Below are positions 42,928-51,402 of a DNA stretch of 64,000 nucleotides, in pieces. The stretch lies in the NCBI GenBank assembly GCA_002304925.1, contig DBPT01000022.1, positions 1 through 64,000 of the forward strand, read 5' to 3'. The notes beneath the pieces were generated by a model. The model did not search any database, had not been told where the DNA came from, and saw only the letters and a program-made list of their open reading frames with translations. This DNA comes from Prolixibacteraceae bacterium UBA1413 (GTDB lineage Bacteria; Bacteroidota; Bacteroidia; Bacteroidales; Prolixibacteraceae). Position numbers and translations under genes: made by a program. Position 1 is the stretch's first letter, and every line of letters begins with the position of its first letter.

Positions 42928-44169
42928 TCATTCGTTTTTCAACACTGCTATTGGCGGGTTGGCAAAGGCTTGCCAGTGTTTTTCAGCCTCCCTGGGGGTC
43001 ATCAATCCGTCGAAGAGGACCAGGCGGTAGCGGAGGGTATAATTCTCCAGGGGATTCAGCTTCCAGCCTTCATGGCGTATCGGGCAAAACTCAAAAAAGA
43101 GATCCCCCCTGCCGTTGTTGGCGTCGGGAGGCCAAACGCGCATGGGCTCCGGGTGCATCCGGTTGGAAGGATGGCTCAGGAAAAGGATCCCCGACCGCCC
43201 TTCCGGGACCGCAGACTCCCCTTCCACGATGCACCACCGGGCATTGGTCCCGTCGGCATCTGCCCTGACTTTCCCTTCGGAAGTCAATACGCTGCTATTT
43301 TCGCGATGCCATTTTTCCGTAGCCCGGAAGCCGATACCTCCGCCATAGCGGTATGCTTCGAGCATGATCCCTCCTACAAGGGGGGTGTTCAGGGTCGACG
43401 TCAGGTCGATGACGGCCAGTTTCCCCCTGGGATAGTCCCAGGCTCTGATGTTCCATATTTCACTGATTGCCAGATGTTCCCGCTTACGTTCCCCGAAGTA
43501 CACGTGTTCCTGAAGAAGGGAAAAACCGGCGAACACGGGTCCCCGGGCCGCATCCAGGTAACCGGCGAATTTCACCGTTCCCTCTCCTTTGGCCAGGTTC
43601 CAGAAATCGATCTCGCGGCCGTTGACCGTGGTTTTAGTCCACGGATTCCAGATTCCGTAGTGGTGGTAATGGTCAGGGGGCTGAATGCGGGTAAGGGGTT
43701 CTCCTCCCGGCGAAAAGAGCGGATGAATGAAGGCCGACCTGCGGAAAAGGGCGTCGACTCCCTCGGGGGGAAAGACTTCGGCATGGTTGTACGCCAGCAA
43801 TGGTTTCCCCATACGCAAAATCACGGTGGCCTGATCATCCCTTTTCAGGGAAAGGGCACCCTGTGAAACCCCCGGTCCGGGCAGCATGCGGAGTACGTAC
43901 TCTCTCCTGCCCTCCTTATCAGAGGGAAAGAACCAGATTCCGGGGATATGTCCCCCTTCTGCCTGGCAGGGGATCTCCTTTTCCCCTTGCGGGGAGACCA
44001 CAAAGAGGGCTAATCTTTGCCCGTCACGGCTGAATCCCGCCTGGGGAACCGGCACAAAAAGAGGAGCCGGGCTTCCTGCCGGGGCAGTTTCAAGGGAAAA
44101 ACGCAACATCTCCTGGGCGTCCAGCAGGACGGGAACAACGGCAAACACCAACAACAGAATCCTTTTCAT
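42928..44169 (-). CDS. DUF6807 (PmoA-like) secreted protein
   Basis: 413 residues with an N-terminal signal peptide. The C-terminal two thirds matches the DUF6807/PmoA family by IHPLFSPGGEPLTRIQPPDH followed by YHHYGIW, and by SHPSNRMHPEPMRVWPPDAN. The family is common next to Gfo/Idh/MocA oxidoreductases in Bacteroidota sugar loci; its reaction is not established to my knowledge, and the name PmoA does not imply methane oxidation here. It lies between the URO-D-family gene (17 bases) and the Tat oxidoreductase gene (1 base). Confidence 0.75.
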   Translation of the reverse strand: MKRILLLVFAVVPVLLDAQEMLRFSLETAPAGSPAPLFVPVPQAGFSRDGQRLALFVVSPQGEKEIPCQAEGGHIPGIWFFPSDKEGRREYVLRMLPGPGVSQGALSLKRDDQATVILRMGKPLLAYNHAEVFPPEGVDALFRRSAFIHPLFSPGGEPLTRIQPPDHYHHYGIWNPWTKTTVNGREIDFWNLAKGEGTVKFAGYLDAARGPVFAGFSLLQEHVYFGERKREHLAISEIWNIRAWDYPRGKLAVIDLTSTLNTPLVGGIMLEAYRYGGGIGFRATEKWHRENSSVLTSEGKVRADADGTNARWCIVEGESAVPEGRSGILFLSHPSNRMHPEPMRVWPPDANNGRGDLFFEFCPIRHEGWKLNPLENYTLRYRLVLFDGLMTPREAEKHWQAFANPPIAVLKNE

Positions 44170-44186
44170 ACCGTAATCTTGTTTTT

Positions 44187-45218
44187 TCAGGCTTTCTTTA
44201 AAGCCGTCAGAAAAGCCTGCAGGTTTTCAGTGGTCACATCGGGAGGCATACCGCCGCCCACCGACCAGATGATCCTGGATTTGTCATCTATGGACCGAAC
44301 CATTCTGATGGTTTCTTCGGTTACAATTTCAATGGTACCTGCGGCAAGGACATCACGGGGCGGAAGGTTGCCGAGGAGTGTCACGCCAGGTCCGGCCAGA
44401 CTCCTGATTTCCACCAGGGAATGTTCAAAACTGAAATTAAAGAGGTTCACCCCTATTTTTTCCAGATAGGGAGTACTCACCAATCCCTGGGCATCATTGT
44501 GGAAGAACCGCACCCTGGCGTCGAAAGCCTTAAAAATCCGTATGAGGTAAGGCACGGCAAATTCCCGGCACTCTTCGTCACCCACAAAACCCACGATATC
44601 GTCGAGCACGAGGATGCCATCGATAGATGGGAAGGTCTCCTTCTGCAGACAGAGCCAGTCGATGGTGAACCGGGTGATTTTCTCCAGCAGCAGATGCACC
44701 CTGTCAGGATCCATCATCATGCCCATCATAAGTTCCGTGGTCCCCATTAGGAAAGAGGCGATGTTAAGGGGACCGCGGGCGATGGCGAAACGGATTTCAT
44801 GACCTGCCCTTTCGATTTCGGGCTGGTAATTCAGCAGGCGCTGAATCACAAAAGGAAGCAAGCCGTCGGTTTTGGGGTTGGGTTCCCTGAGGTTGTCAAT
44901 TTCCGCCAGGTCGCCGATGACCCTGTCGGCGTGGGGAAGCGCATGGCGTGTCCAGATGGTTTTTGCCCCGAAAGCCGAGGGTTCGGTACACATTCCGAAT
45001 TCCGACCAGAAACCGGGAAGAAACATCACCTCCGGGAAAGCCCCGATGGCCTTCATGTTGGCTTCGAACCAGAGTTTTTCCGAGGAATAGTACTGCAGTG
45101 TAGTGATGCCTGCCCATCCGGGCAGCCACGGACTGTCGATGATAAATCCCGCGGGAGGCGACGGCAGCACTTCCCCGTCGATGACCGCTAACAGGGTCTG
45201 CCATTGTTTGTCTGTCAT
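44187..45218 (-). CDS. Uroporphyrinogen decarboxylase (URO-D) family protein
   Basis: 343 residues with the TIM-barrel pattern of URO-D-like proteins: FAIARGPLNIASFLMGTTEL, DGILVLDDIVGFVG, FFHNDAQGLVSTPYLEKIG, FNFSFEHSLVEI and LLGNLPPRDVL. Key residues of true HemE are not all present, so heme synthesis is unlikely; the group includes corrinoid-dependent methyltransferases and enzymes of unknown function in sugar loci. Its place in a run with two oxidoreductases and DUF6807 suggests a role in catabolism. Confidence 0.75.
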   Translation of the reverse strand: MTDKQWQTLLAVIDGEVLPSPPAGFIIDSPWLPGWAGITTLQYYSSEKLWFEANMKAIGAFPEVMFLPGFWSEFGMCTEPSAFGAKTIWTRHALPHADRVIGDLAEIDNLREPNPKTDGLLPFVIQRLLNYQPEIERAGHEIRFAIARGPLNIASFLMGTTELMMGMMMDPDRVHLLLEKITRFTIDWLCLQKETFPSIDGILVLDDIVGFVGDEECREFAVPYLIRIFKAFDARVRFFHNDAQGLVSTPYLEKIGVNLFNFSFEHSLVEIRSLAGPGVTLLGNLPPRDVLAAGTIEIVTEETIRMVRSIDDKSRIIWSVGGGMPPDVTTENLQAFLTALKKA

Positions 45219-45251
45219 GTGGTAATTATTAATAGTTGAACGATAATCATA

Positions 45252-46082
45252 TCAGAGGAGTTCGGCTTCGAGGAGGAGTTCTTCCATATCGACCTGCAGG
45301 TTAAGGGCTTCATTGCGGGCAGCTTCGGCGAAACCGTCATCCCCCGAGGCATAGAGGATGGAACGGGAAGCATTAACCAAGAGTCCGCATTCTGCATTCA
45401 TCCCGTATTGTGCAACCTCCCTGAGGCTTCCCCCCTGGGCCCCAATTCCCGGAACCAGCAGAAAATGAGAAGGGATGATCCTGCGTATCCGGGCAAGTTC
45501 CTGGGCCTTCGTGGCACCTGCTACGTACATCATATGACCGGCATCACCCCATCGAAGGCTTGTTTTCAACACTTTTTCAAAAAGGGGTTCCCCCGATGCC
45601 ATCGGTTCCATCTGAAAATCAGAAGCTCCTTTGTTGGAGGTCAGGGAGAGGAGGATGACCCACCGGCCGGGGTATGCCAGAAATGGCTTCACGGAATCTT
45701 CACCCATATAGGGGGCGACGGTGACGGCATCGAAATCCATCTGCTCAAAAAAAGCCCTTGCGTACAGCGAAGAGGTATTGCCGATGTCGCCACGCTTGGC
45801 ATCGGCAATCAGAAAAATAGCAGGATGCTTCTCCCTGATATAGCGGACCGTCTTCTCCAGGCTGACCCATCCGGCAACTCCCTGACTTTCATAAAAGGCC
45901 AGGTTGGGTTTGTAGGCCACGCAAAGGTCATGGGTCGCGTCAACGATCTCTTTGTTAAAGGCAAAAACCGGATCGCCGGTATCTTTCAGAAAGCCCGGGA
46001 TCTTCAGAATATCGGTATCGAGGCCGATACAGAGAAAACTCCGTTTCATGCGGATTTGGGAAAACAGCTCCGTTTTATTCAT
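45252..46082 (-). CDS. pyrF: Orotidine 5'-phosphate decarboxylase (type 2)
   Basis: 276 residues. Makes UMP from OMP, the last step of de novo pyrimidine synthesis. SFLCIGLDTD and the catalytic ADAKRGDIGNTSSLYA identify the longer type 2 PyrF; LVPGIGAQGGSL is the phosphate loop. In Bacteroidota it is often in the purM-prfA-pyrF neighbourhood; here a DUF4126 gene on the other strand separates it from prfA. It is followed by the URO-D-family gene 33 bases downstream. Confidence 0.94.
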   Translation of the reverse strand: MNKTELFSQIRMKRSFLCIGLDTDILKIPGFLKDTGDPVFAFNKEIVDATHDLCVAYKPNLAFYESQGVAGWVSLEKTVRYIREKHPAIFLIADAKRGDIGNTSSLYARAFFEQMDFDAVTVAPYMGEDSVKPFLAYPGRWVILLSLTSNKGASDFQMEPMASGEPLFEKVLKTSLRWGDAGHMMYVAGATKAQELARIRRIIPSHFLLVPGIGAQGGSLREVAQYGMNAECGLLVNASRSILYASGDDGFAEAARNEALNLQVDMEELLLEAELL

Positions 46083-46128
46083 ATGGCAGGATATTTGCTG
46101 TGCTGGTATTCAAGTTTTAAAGATACAA

Positions 46129-46159
46129 TTTAAGGTGACATAATAATTAGTTACTTTTG
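46129..46159 (+). promoter_or_regulatory. Bacteroidota-type promoter for the DUF4126 gene
   Basis: TTTA at 46129-46132, 19 bases, TACTTTTG at 46152-46159. The -7 element is a full match, the -33 has one mismatch. The start codon at 46182 follows after 22 bases. Confidence 0.55.
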
Positions 46160-46181
46160 AACAAAAAGAAAAAACCTGAAG

Positions 46182-46757
46182 ATGGAAAAAGAGATCATTA
46201 CGGCGATTGCCCTGGGCATTGGGCTAAGTGCGAGTACCGGATTCCGGGTATTCCTTCCCCTGCTGGTTGCAGGGATTGCCGCCCGGCTGGGTTTTCTCCC
46301 GCTCACCGAAAGTTTTTCATGGCTGTCGGGGAACACGTCACTGATAAGTTTGGGTGTTGCCACGATCGTGGAAATCGGCGCTTATTACATTCCTTTTATT
46401 GACAATCTGCTCGATTCCATCTCCACGCCACTGGCGGTAGGTGCCGGCACTCTCATCACTGCATCGGTGCTTCCGGCTGACAGTGAGCTGGTAAAATGGA
46501 TCACCAGTTTCATCGTTGGCGGAGGAGCAGCTGCGGCGGTACAGGGAGGAACGGCAGCCCTGCGCCTGGGTTCCACGGGGACGACAGGAGGAACCGGCAA
46601 TTTTTTGGTCTCTACAGGCGAAAATATAGCCGCCACCGTTACCCCCATTGTCACCATTATCATTCCCGTCATCATGGCCCTCCTGATCCTTGGCTCTTTT
46701 TTCATCATTTTACGGTTGCTCTTCAGGCGGAAAAAGAACAAAAGCGCCGCAAACTAA
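46182..46757 (+). CDS. DUF4126 membrane protein
   Basis: 191 residues, four or five membrane segments. The N-terminal half matches DUF4126: GIGLSASTGFRVFLPLLVAG, GVATIVEIGAYYIPFIDNLL and TPLAVGAGTLITASVLP. A Gly/Thr-rich loop (TGTTGGTGN) separates it from a long C-terminal helix and a basic tail. The function is unknown. It is inserted between prfA and pyrF on the opposite strand, and its TAA stop codon overlaps the first unit of a hexamer array. Confidence 0.8.
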   Translation: MEKEIITAIALGIGLSASTGFRVFLPLLVAGIAARLGFLPLTESFSWLSGNTSLISLGVATIVEIGAYYIPFIDNLLDSISTPLAVGAGTLITASVLPADSELVKWITSFIVGGGAAAAVQGGTAALRLGSTGTTGGTGNFLVSTGENIAATVTPIVTIIIPVIMALLILGSFFIILRLLFRRKKNKSAAN

Positions 46758-46803
46758 GGTTGAAGTTGAGGTAAGGGCTGAGGTAAAGGCTAAGGTTGAG
46801 GTA
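46756..46803. repeat. Hexamer array C (8 units, RAGGTW family) on the DUF4126 stop codon
   Basis: Eight exact-phase hexamers on the plus strand (AAGGTT, GAAGTT, GAGGTA and variants) starting at the last two bases of the DUF4126 stop codon and ending 15 bases before the stop of the convergent prfA gene. The array fills almost the whole intergenic space. Confidence 0.85.
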
Positions 46804-46818
46804 AAATGCAGATATCTT

Positions 46819-47904
46819 TCAGATTTCCGCTTCCTTGAGCCGTTCGGCGTTTTCCTCGATCATCAGTTTTTCGATGATTTCGTCGAGGTCACCGGCGACG
46901 ATTGCCGGAAGGTTGTAAAGTGTGAGCCCGATTCGGTGGTCGGTGACCCTTCCCTGCGGCCAGTTGTAGGTTCTGATCTTTGCGGAACGGTCCCCTGTGG
47001 AGACCATGGTTTTGCGTCGCCGTGATATATCATCGACATATTTCTGGTATTCCATGTTGTAAATGCGGGTTCGCAATTCTGCCATGGCCTTGGCCAGGTT
47101 TTTCAGCTGTGACTTTTCGTCTTGGCAGGTTACGACGATTCCCGTGGGGATATGGGTCAGCCTGATTGCCGAATAAGTGGTGTTCACCGACTGTCCGCCC
47201 GGCCCCGAAGAGCAGTAGGTATCCTTACGGATATCACTTTCCCGGAGTTCGACGTCAAATTCCTGCGCTTCGGGAAGCACTGCCACCGAAGCAGCAGAGG
47301 TGTGGACCCTGCCCTGGGTTTCGGTTTGTGGAACCCTCTGGACACGGTGCACTCCCGATTCATATTTCATGATACCATATACCCCTTCGCCGGTGATGGT
47401 AGCCACAATCTCCTTGAATCCCCCGGCGGTGCCTTCGTTCATATGGGTCACCTCCAGCCGCCATCCCTTTCGTTCACAGAATTTGGAATACATCCTGAAG
47501 AGGTCACCGGCAAAAATACTCGCCTCATCGCCCCCCGTACCTGCCCTGATCTCCAGAATCGCATTTCTGACGTCCTCAGGATCGTCAGGCACCAGTAACA
47601 GCTTGATGGCTTGCTCCTTTTCCGGAAGCAGCGATTCCGACCTCTCCATCTCCTCCCTCGCCATGTCACGCAGTTCCTGATCACTCTCGTCATTCAGGAT
47701 CTCCTGTCCCGATACGATGTTGTCAACCACCCCCTTGTACTCCCGGAATGCCGCCACCAGCGATTCCAGCCGCTTGTATTCCTGGTTTAACAGGATGAAC
47801 CTCTTCATGTCGGCCATTGCAGCCGGATCGGAGATCTGCTGGGAAACCTCCTCAAACCGGAGGCGGATGGCTTCATATTTGTCAAGCAACGGATAATCAG
47901 ACAT
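46819..47904 (-). CDS. prfA: Peptide chain release factor 1
   Basis: 361 residues from MSDYPLLDKYEAI. Reads stop codons UAA and UAG and releases the peptide. The GGQ motif is in SSGPGGQSVNTTYSAIRLTH (the usual A is P, giving P-G-G-Q), with HIPTGIVV following. ILEIRAGTGGDEASIFAGDL is the conserved domain 1/2 stretch. An in-frame ATG at 47982 would add 26 residues that run into an 8-base repeat, so 47904 is the start. It follows purM on the same strand after 144 bases. Confidence 0.95.
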   Translation of the reverse strand: MSDYPLLDKYEAIRLRFEEVSQQISDPAAMADMKRFILLNQEYKRLESLVAAFREYKGVVDNIVSGQEILNDESDQELRDMAREEMERSESLLPEKEQAIKLLLVPDDPEDVRNAILEIRAGTGGDEASIFAGDLFRMYSKFCERKGWRLEVTHMNEGTAGGFKEIVATITGEGVYGIMKYESGVHRVQRVPQTETQGRVHTSAASVAVLPEAQEFDVELRESDIRKDTYCSSGPGGQSVNTTYSAIRLTHIPTGIVVTCQDEKSQLKNLAKAMAELRTRIYNMEYQKYVDDISRRRKTMVSTGDRSAKIRTYNWPQGRVTDHRIGLTLYNLPAIVAGDLDEIIEKLMIEENAERLKEAEI

Positions 47905-47917
47905 AATGCATTTACTG

Positions 47918-47949
47918 ATTTGAAAATTTGATGATTTGATAATGTGATG
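47918..47949. repeat. 8-base tandem array upstream of prfA, four copies
   Basis: ATTTGAAA, ATTTGATG, ATTTGATA and ATGTGATG in exact 8-base phase at 47918-47949, starting 13 bases before the prfA start codon (in prfA orientation). It is AT-rich and may overlap the prfA leader. Confidence 0.8.
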
Positions 47950-48048
47950 ATTGTGGAAATTATTCTTTCGCAACAACAGCAACCATGAATGGCTGAAATC
48001 CTGGAATTTAAGACTCAGGAGTTGGGGCGAAGGTTTTGGTCGGGGCAG

Positions 48049-49218
48049 CTAATATTCGAAGATGCCGGCTTCGGTATGGATGGTCAGTTTTTTGCCGGTG
48101 AAGGCTTCCACATGGCCGATGACTTTTGCCTCGACATGAAAGGACTTTGAAATGTCAATCAGTTTTTGGGCTGCTTCGGGTCTGACATAAAGTTCCATAC
48201 GATGGCCCATATTGTAAACCCTGTACATCTCCTGCCAGGGAGTTTGCGATTCTTCGCGGATGATACGGAAAAGCGGGGGTATCGGAAAAAGATGATCCTT
48301 AATGACATGCAGATTTTCAACAAAATGAAGGACTTTGGTCTGACCGCCTCCTGAGCAGTGTATAATGCCGTGGATTGCTTCCCGGGATTCTTCCAGCATC
48401 CTGCGGATCACCGGGGCATAGGTCCGGGTAGGTGACAGCACCAGTTTTCCTGCGTCTGCATTCACCTCGCCGATGCGCCGGGTCAGGGAATAGCTGCCGC
48501 TATAGACAAGTGATTCCGGGAGGGAGGGGTCGAAGCTTTCAGGATATTTCCGGGCCAGGTCATGTGCAAAAATATCATGCCGTGCCGAGGTGAGCCCGTT
48601 GCTTCCCATTCCTCCGTTGTACTCCTTTTCATAGGAGGCTTGTCCCGTGGAGGACAACCCTATGATGAGATCTCCCGGGGCGATCTGACCGGCGGAGATG
48701 ACATCCTTGCGTTTCATCCTGCACACCACCGTGGAATCGACGATGACGGTGCGCACCAGGTCTCCCACATCGGCGGTTTCTCCTCCTGTCAGGAAAACCC
48801 CGACACCCAGTTTACGCAAGTCTCCGCAAATTTCTTCGGTGCCGTGGATCAGGGCAGCCACCACCTCTCCGGGAATCAGGTTTTTGTTCCGCCCGATGGT
48901 GGAAGAGACCAGGATATTATCGGTAGCGCCCACGCATACCAGGTCGTCGATGTTCATGATCAGGGCATCCTGGGCAATCCCTTTCCACACCGAGAGGTCC
49001 CCGGTTTCCTTCCAGTAGATGTAAGCCAAGGAAGATTTTGTGCCGGCGCCGTCGGCGTGCATGACGTTGCACCATTCGGGATCACCACCCAGAATGTCGG
49101 GAACGATCTTGCAGAAAGCCCCGGGGAACAAACCTTTATCAAGCACGCTCACAGCACGGTGAACATCCTCCTTTGACGCAGAAACTCCCCTGGATTGATA
49201 TCTCTGACTGCTATCCAT
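48049..49218 (-). CDS. purM: Phosphoribosylformylglycinamidine cyclo-ligase (AIR synthetase)
   Basis: 389 residues. Closes the imidazole ring of AIR in purine synthesis. HADGAGTKSSLAYIYWKETG, IAQDALIMNIDDLVCVGATD, FLTGGETADVGDLVR and YNMGHRMELYV are PurM signatures. It is longer than the E. coli enzyme (345), as is usual for Bacteroidota. It is followed by prfA and preceded 33 bases upstream by an acyl-CoA ligase gene, all on the minus strand. Confidence 0.94.
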   Translation of the reverse strand: MDSSQRYQSRGVSASKEDVHRAVSVLDKGLFPGAFCKIVPDILGGDPEWCNVMHADGAGTKSSLAYIYWKETGDLSVWKGIAQDALIMNIDDLVCVGATDNILVSSTIGRNKNLIPGEVVAALIHGTEEICGDLRKLGVGVFLTGGETADVGDLVRTVIVDSTVVCRMKRKDVISAGQIAPGDLIIGLSSTGQASYEKEYNGGMGSNGLTSARHDIFAHDLARKYPESFDPSLPESLVYSGSYSLTRRIGEVNADAGKLVLSPTRTYAPVIRRMLEESREAIHGIIHCSGGGQTKVLHFVENLHVIKDHLFPIPPLFRIIREESQTPWQEMYRVYNMGHRMELYVRPEAAQKLIDISKSFHVEAKVIGHVEAFTGKKLTIHTEAGIFEY

Positions 49219-49251
49219 CTGATCATTAAAACAGGGGCAAAAATAGCATTT

Positions 49252-50946
49252 TTATTTCTGCTTCTGTTCGGCTTTCTGATAGTAAAGAAACCTTTTGATC
49301 TTTTGAGTTGGTGTTTTTTCAAATGGATCCTGCTGAAACAGTACCTGCTGAAGTTTCGAAAACTTATTGACCTGGGCATTGACTTTTTCCTGGATCTCCC
49401 GAAGAATTTCGTCCTTGCGAAGACTTATTTTTTCAGCAAAGAGAACGGCATCGTTTTTAAAGGAATTATACTGGCGTTCGATCTCTTCCATGTTCAGATG
49501 AATGAGAGCCACCAGTTTTCCCTTTTTCTCGACGACCAGGGATTCAACCACATACCGCATTCTGTTGATGAGTGATTCTATTTCCTCAGGATAGATATTT
49601 TCCCCGCTGGCGCCGACGATCATATTTTTGATCCGTCCCTTGATCCGCAGGAAGCCGTCCTTGTCAAAGCTTCCGAGATCTCCTGTCCGGAACCAACCGT
49701 CTTCGGTAAAGACCTGATCTGTCACTTCCTGATTTTTATAATACCCTTTCATGACATTATTTCCCCGGGCCTGGATTTCCCCTTCCCCGGTAGCAGGATC
49801 TACATCGGCCAGCCGCAACTGTACACCTTGCATGGCAGGCCCCGTGGAACCAATCCTGGGAGTCCTCGGATTCGTACCCGCAAGCAGGGGCGATGTCTCC
49901 GTCAGTCCGTACCCGATGGCATAAGGAAATCTGGCTTCTTTCAGAAACCGCTCCACGGTGCTGTCCAGTTTCGATCCTCCGATTCCGAAGAAAGTAAGCT
50001 CACCGCCAAAGGTCTTCATCAGCTTTTTTCCGGCTACCCTGTGAAGGATCTTCCGGATGGGAGGAACCTTGTAGAGTGTTCTGACCACCGGGCTTTTCTG
50101 AAATTCGGGGTAGACTTTCCCCCTGAAAATTTTCTCGATCACCAGCGGAACCGACAGCACTTTTGTCGGTTTTACCTGTTGCAGTGCAGGCAGCAATACC
50201 GCCGGGACCGGTGGTTTCCGCAGGTAATAGACGGAAGCCCCGTGGAACATCGGCAACAACAGTCCCAGGGTATTTTCATATGTATGGGACAAGGGAAGTA
50301 TGGATAGTAATTTGTCATACGGATAGATTTTTTCTATCGTCCAGCATTGTTTGCCCGTCCAGGCAATGTTTTTATGGGTAAGCATCACCCCTTTAGAACT
50401 TCCCGTGGTCCCGGAAGTATAAATGATTGTGGCGAGATCTTCTTCCTCGGTTTCCGGGAACGACAGGGGTGCTTCCGCTTCGGTATCCTGACAGAATGCG
50501 GTGAGGCTGCCCAGGGCTGAAACAGGGGTACCGGGAGGCACAACCGCCAGATTATCGGTTGTAACGACCGTCCTGACGGGCGGTATGTCGGTTTTTTCGA
50601 TCTTGTGGTAGAGATTCTCTGAAACAAACAGAATTTTCACCTCTGCATGTTCCAGAATGGTTTTTATCTCATTGGTATGAAAATCAGGAAGAATGGGAAC
50701 GACGACCGCTCCCATCCTGAGGGTCGCAAAGAAAACAACGCCCCAGTTGGGCATGTTGGAACTCAGGATGGCCGCTTTATCCCCTTTTCCGATGCCATAA
50801 TGCATGAGCAGCCGGGCCGTTTCGTTGATCCTGGCGTCCAACTGCCGGTAGGAAAGTGGTTCTTCTCCGGCAAATCCGAGGGCCGGTTGATCGTGAAATT
50901 TTTGGATGGCTTCTTCCAGCAGTGCCGGAACGGTATATTTTATCAT
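49252..50946 (-). CDS. AMP-dependent long-chain acyl-CoA ligase
   Basis: 564 residues. Activates fatty acids to acyl-AMP then acyl-CoA or acyl-ACP. ANL-superfamily motifs: IIYTSGTTGSSKGVMLTHKN (A3), GYGLTETSPLL (A5), TGDLGSFDKDGFLRIKGR (A7-A8), GENIYPEEIE, and the C-terminal catalytic lysine in PTQKIKR. With no membrane helix it is likely cytoplasmic. It starts after a full -7 element (51005-51012). It may share a transcript with purM. Confidence 0.92.
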   Translation of the reverse strand: MIKYTVPALLEEAIQKFHDQPALGFAGEEPLSYRQLDARINETARLLMHYGIGKGDKAAILSSNMPNWGVVFFATLRMGAVVVPILPDFHTNEIKTILEHAEVKILFVSENLYHKIEKTDIPPVRTVVTTDNLAVVPPGTPVSALGSLTAFCQDTEAEAPLSFPETEEEDLATIIYTSGTTGSSKGVMLTHKNIAWTGKQCWTIEKIYPYDKLLSILPLSHTYENTLGLLLPMFHGASVYYLRKPPVPAVLLPALQQVKPTKVLSVPLVIEKIFRGKVYPEFQKSPVVRTLYKVPPIRKILHRVAGKKLMKTFGGELTFFGIGGSKLDSTVERFLKEARFPYAIGYGLTETSPLLAGTNPRTPRIGSTGPAMQGVQLRLADVDPATGEGEIQARGNNVMKGYYKNQEVTDQVFTEDGWFRTGDLGSFDKDGFLRIKGRIKNMIVGASGENIYPEEIESLINRMRYVVESLVVEKKGKLVALIHLNMEEIERQYNSFKNDAVLFAEKISLRKDEILREIQEKVNAQVNKFSKLQQVLFQQDPFEKTPTQKIKRFLYYQKAEQKQK

Positions 50947-51402
50947 TCTGTTAAATTGTCTGTTGAACAGTCGGAGTGACAGGACCGTTGCTGCAAATCC
51001 CGTGCAAAAATATCAAAAAATCCGCCATATCATTATTTCCGTTCCGCCGTTGCCGACGGTGAATCTGACCTAAGGCAGCAATATCTAAGATGCATACATT
51101 TGAATAACAACACCTTGTGTATTAATATCCGGGAAATACAATCACCCGCAGGTCGTTTGGAAGGAATATAAAAATGTTAAAAAAAATCGGAGTAGCTGCG
51201 GAAAAACCCGACCTTTTGACACTTATGTTTGAAAGGGTGATTATTTGTCGTTGCCGGAGACCGTCTTCCCGGAGCGATGAAAGAGGAGGATTACAGGCGG
51301 CAAACGAAATTTTTAAACAATAACATATCAATGCACTCCGGAATTATAACCATCTGCAAAATCTACCGTACAATAAATTATTCAACTGTAAAAAACACCC
51401 AT
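50947..51402. other. 456-base divergent intergenic region
   Basis: It separates the acyl-CoA ligase gene (minus) from the glyoxalase-fold gene (plus). Near the left is a -7 element for the ligase. A weak plus-strand promoter is possible (TTTG at 51215-51218, 21 bases, ATTATTTG at 51240-51247). A GC-rich patch lies at 51250-51300. I see no RNA gene. An in-frame ATG at 51277 would extend the glyoxalase-fold gene with residues unlike its family. Confidence 0.5.
51005..51012 (-). promoter_or_regulatory. -7 element for the acyl-CoA ligase gene
   Basis: CAAAAATA on the plus strand reads TATTTTTG on the minus strand, a full match to TAnnTTTG 59 bases before the start codon. No TTTG at the -33 position. 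Confidence 0.35.

Noticed and set aside
42706..43866. A 386-codon frame opposite the DUF6807 gene and the end of the oxidoreductase
   Set aside because: It is antisense to two well supported genes; composition reflects their codon use.
42928..44169. DUF6807 (PmoA-like) as evidence of methane oxidation
   Set aside because: The family name is historical; neighbours are sugar-type oxidoreductases and no methane monooxygenase genes are present.
50947..51402. A possible RNA gene in the 456-base gap
   Set aside because: I searched for tRNA, tmRNA, RNase P and 6S signatures by eye and found no conserved core or terminator.
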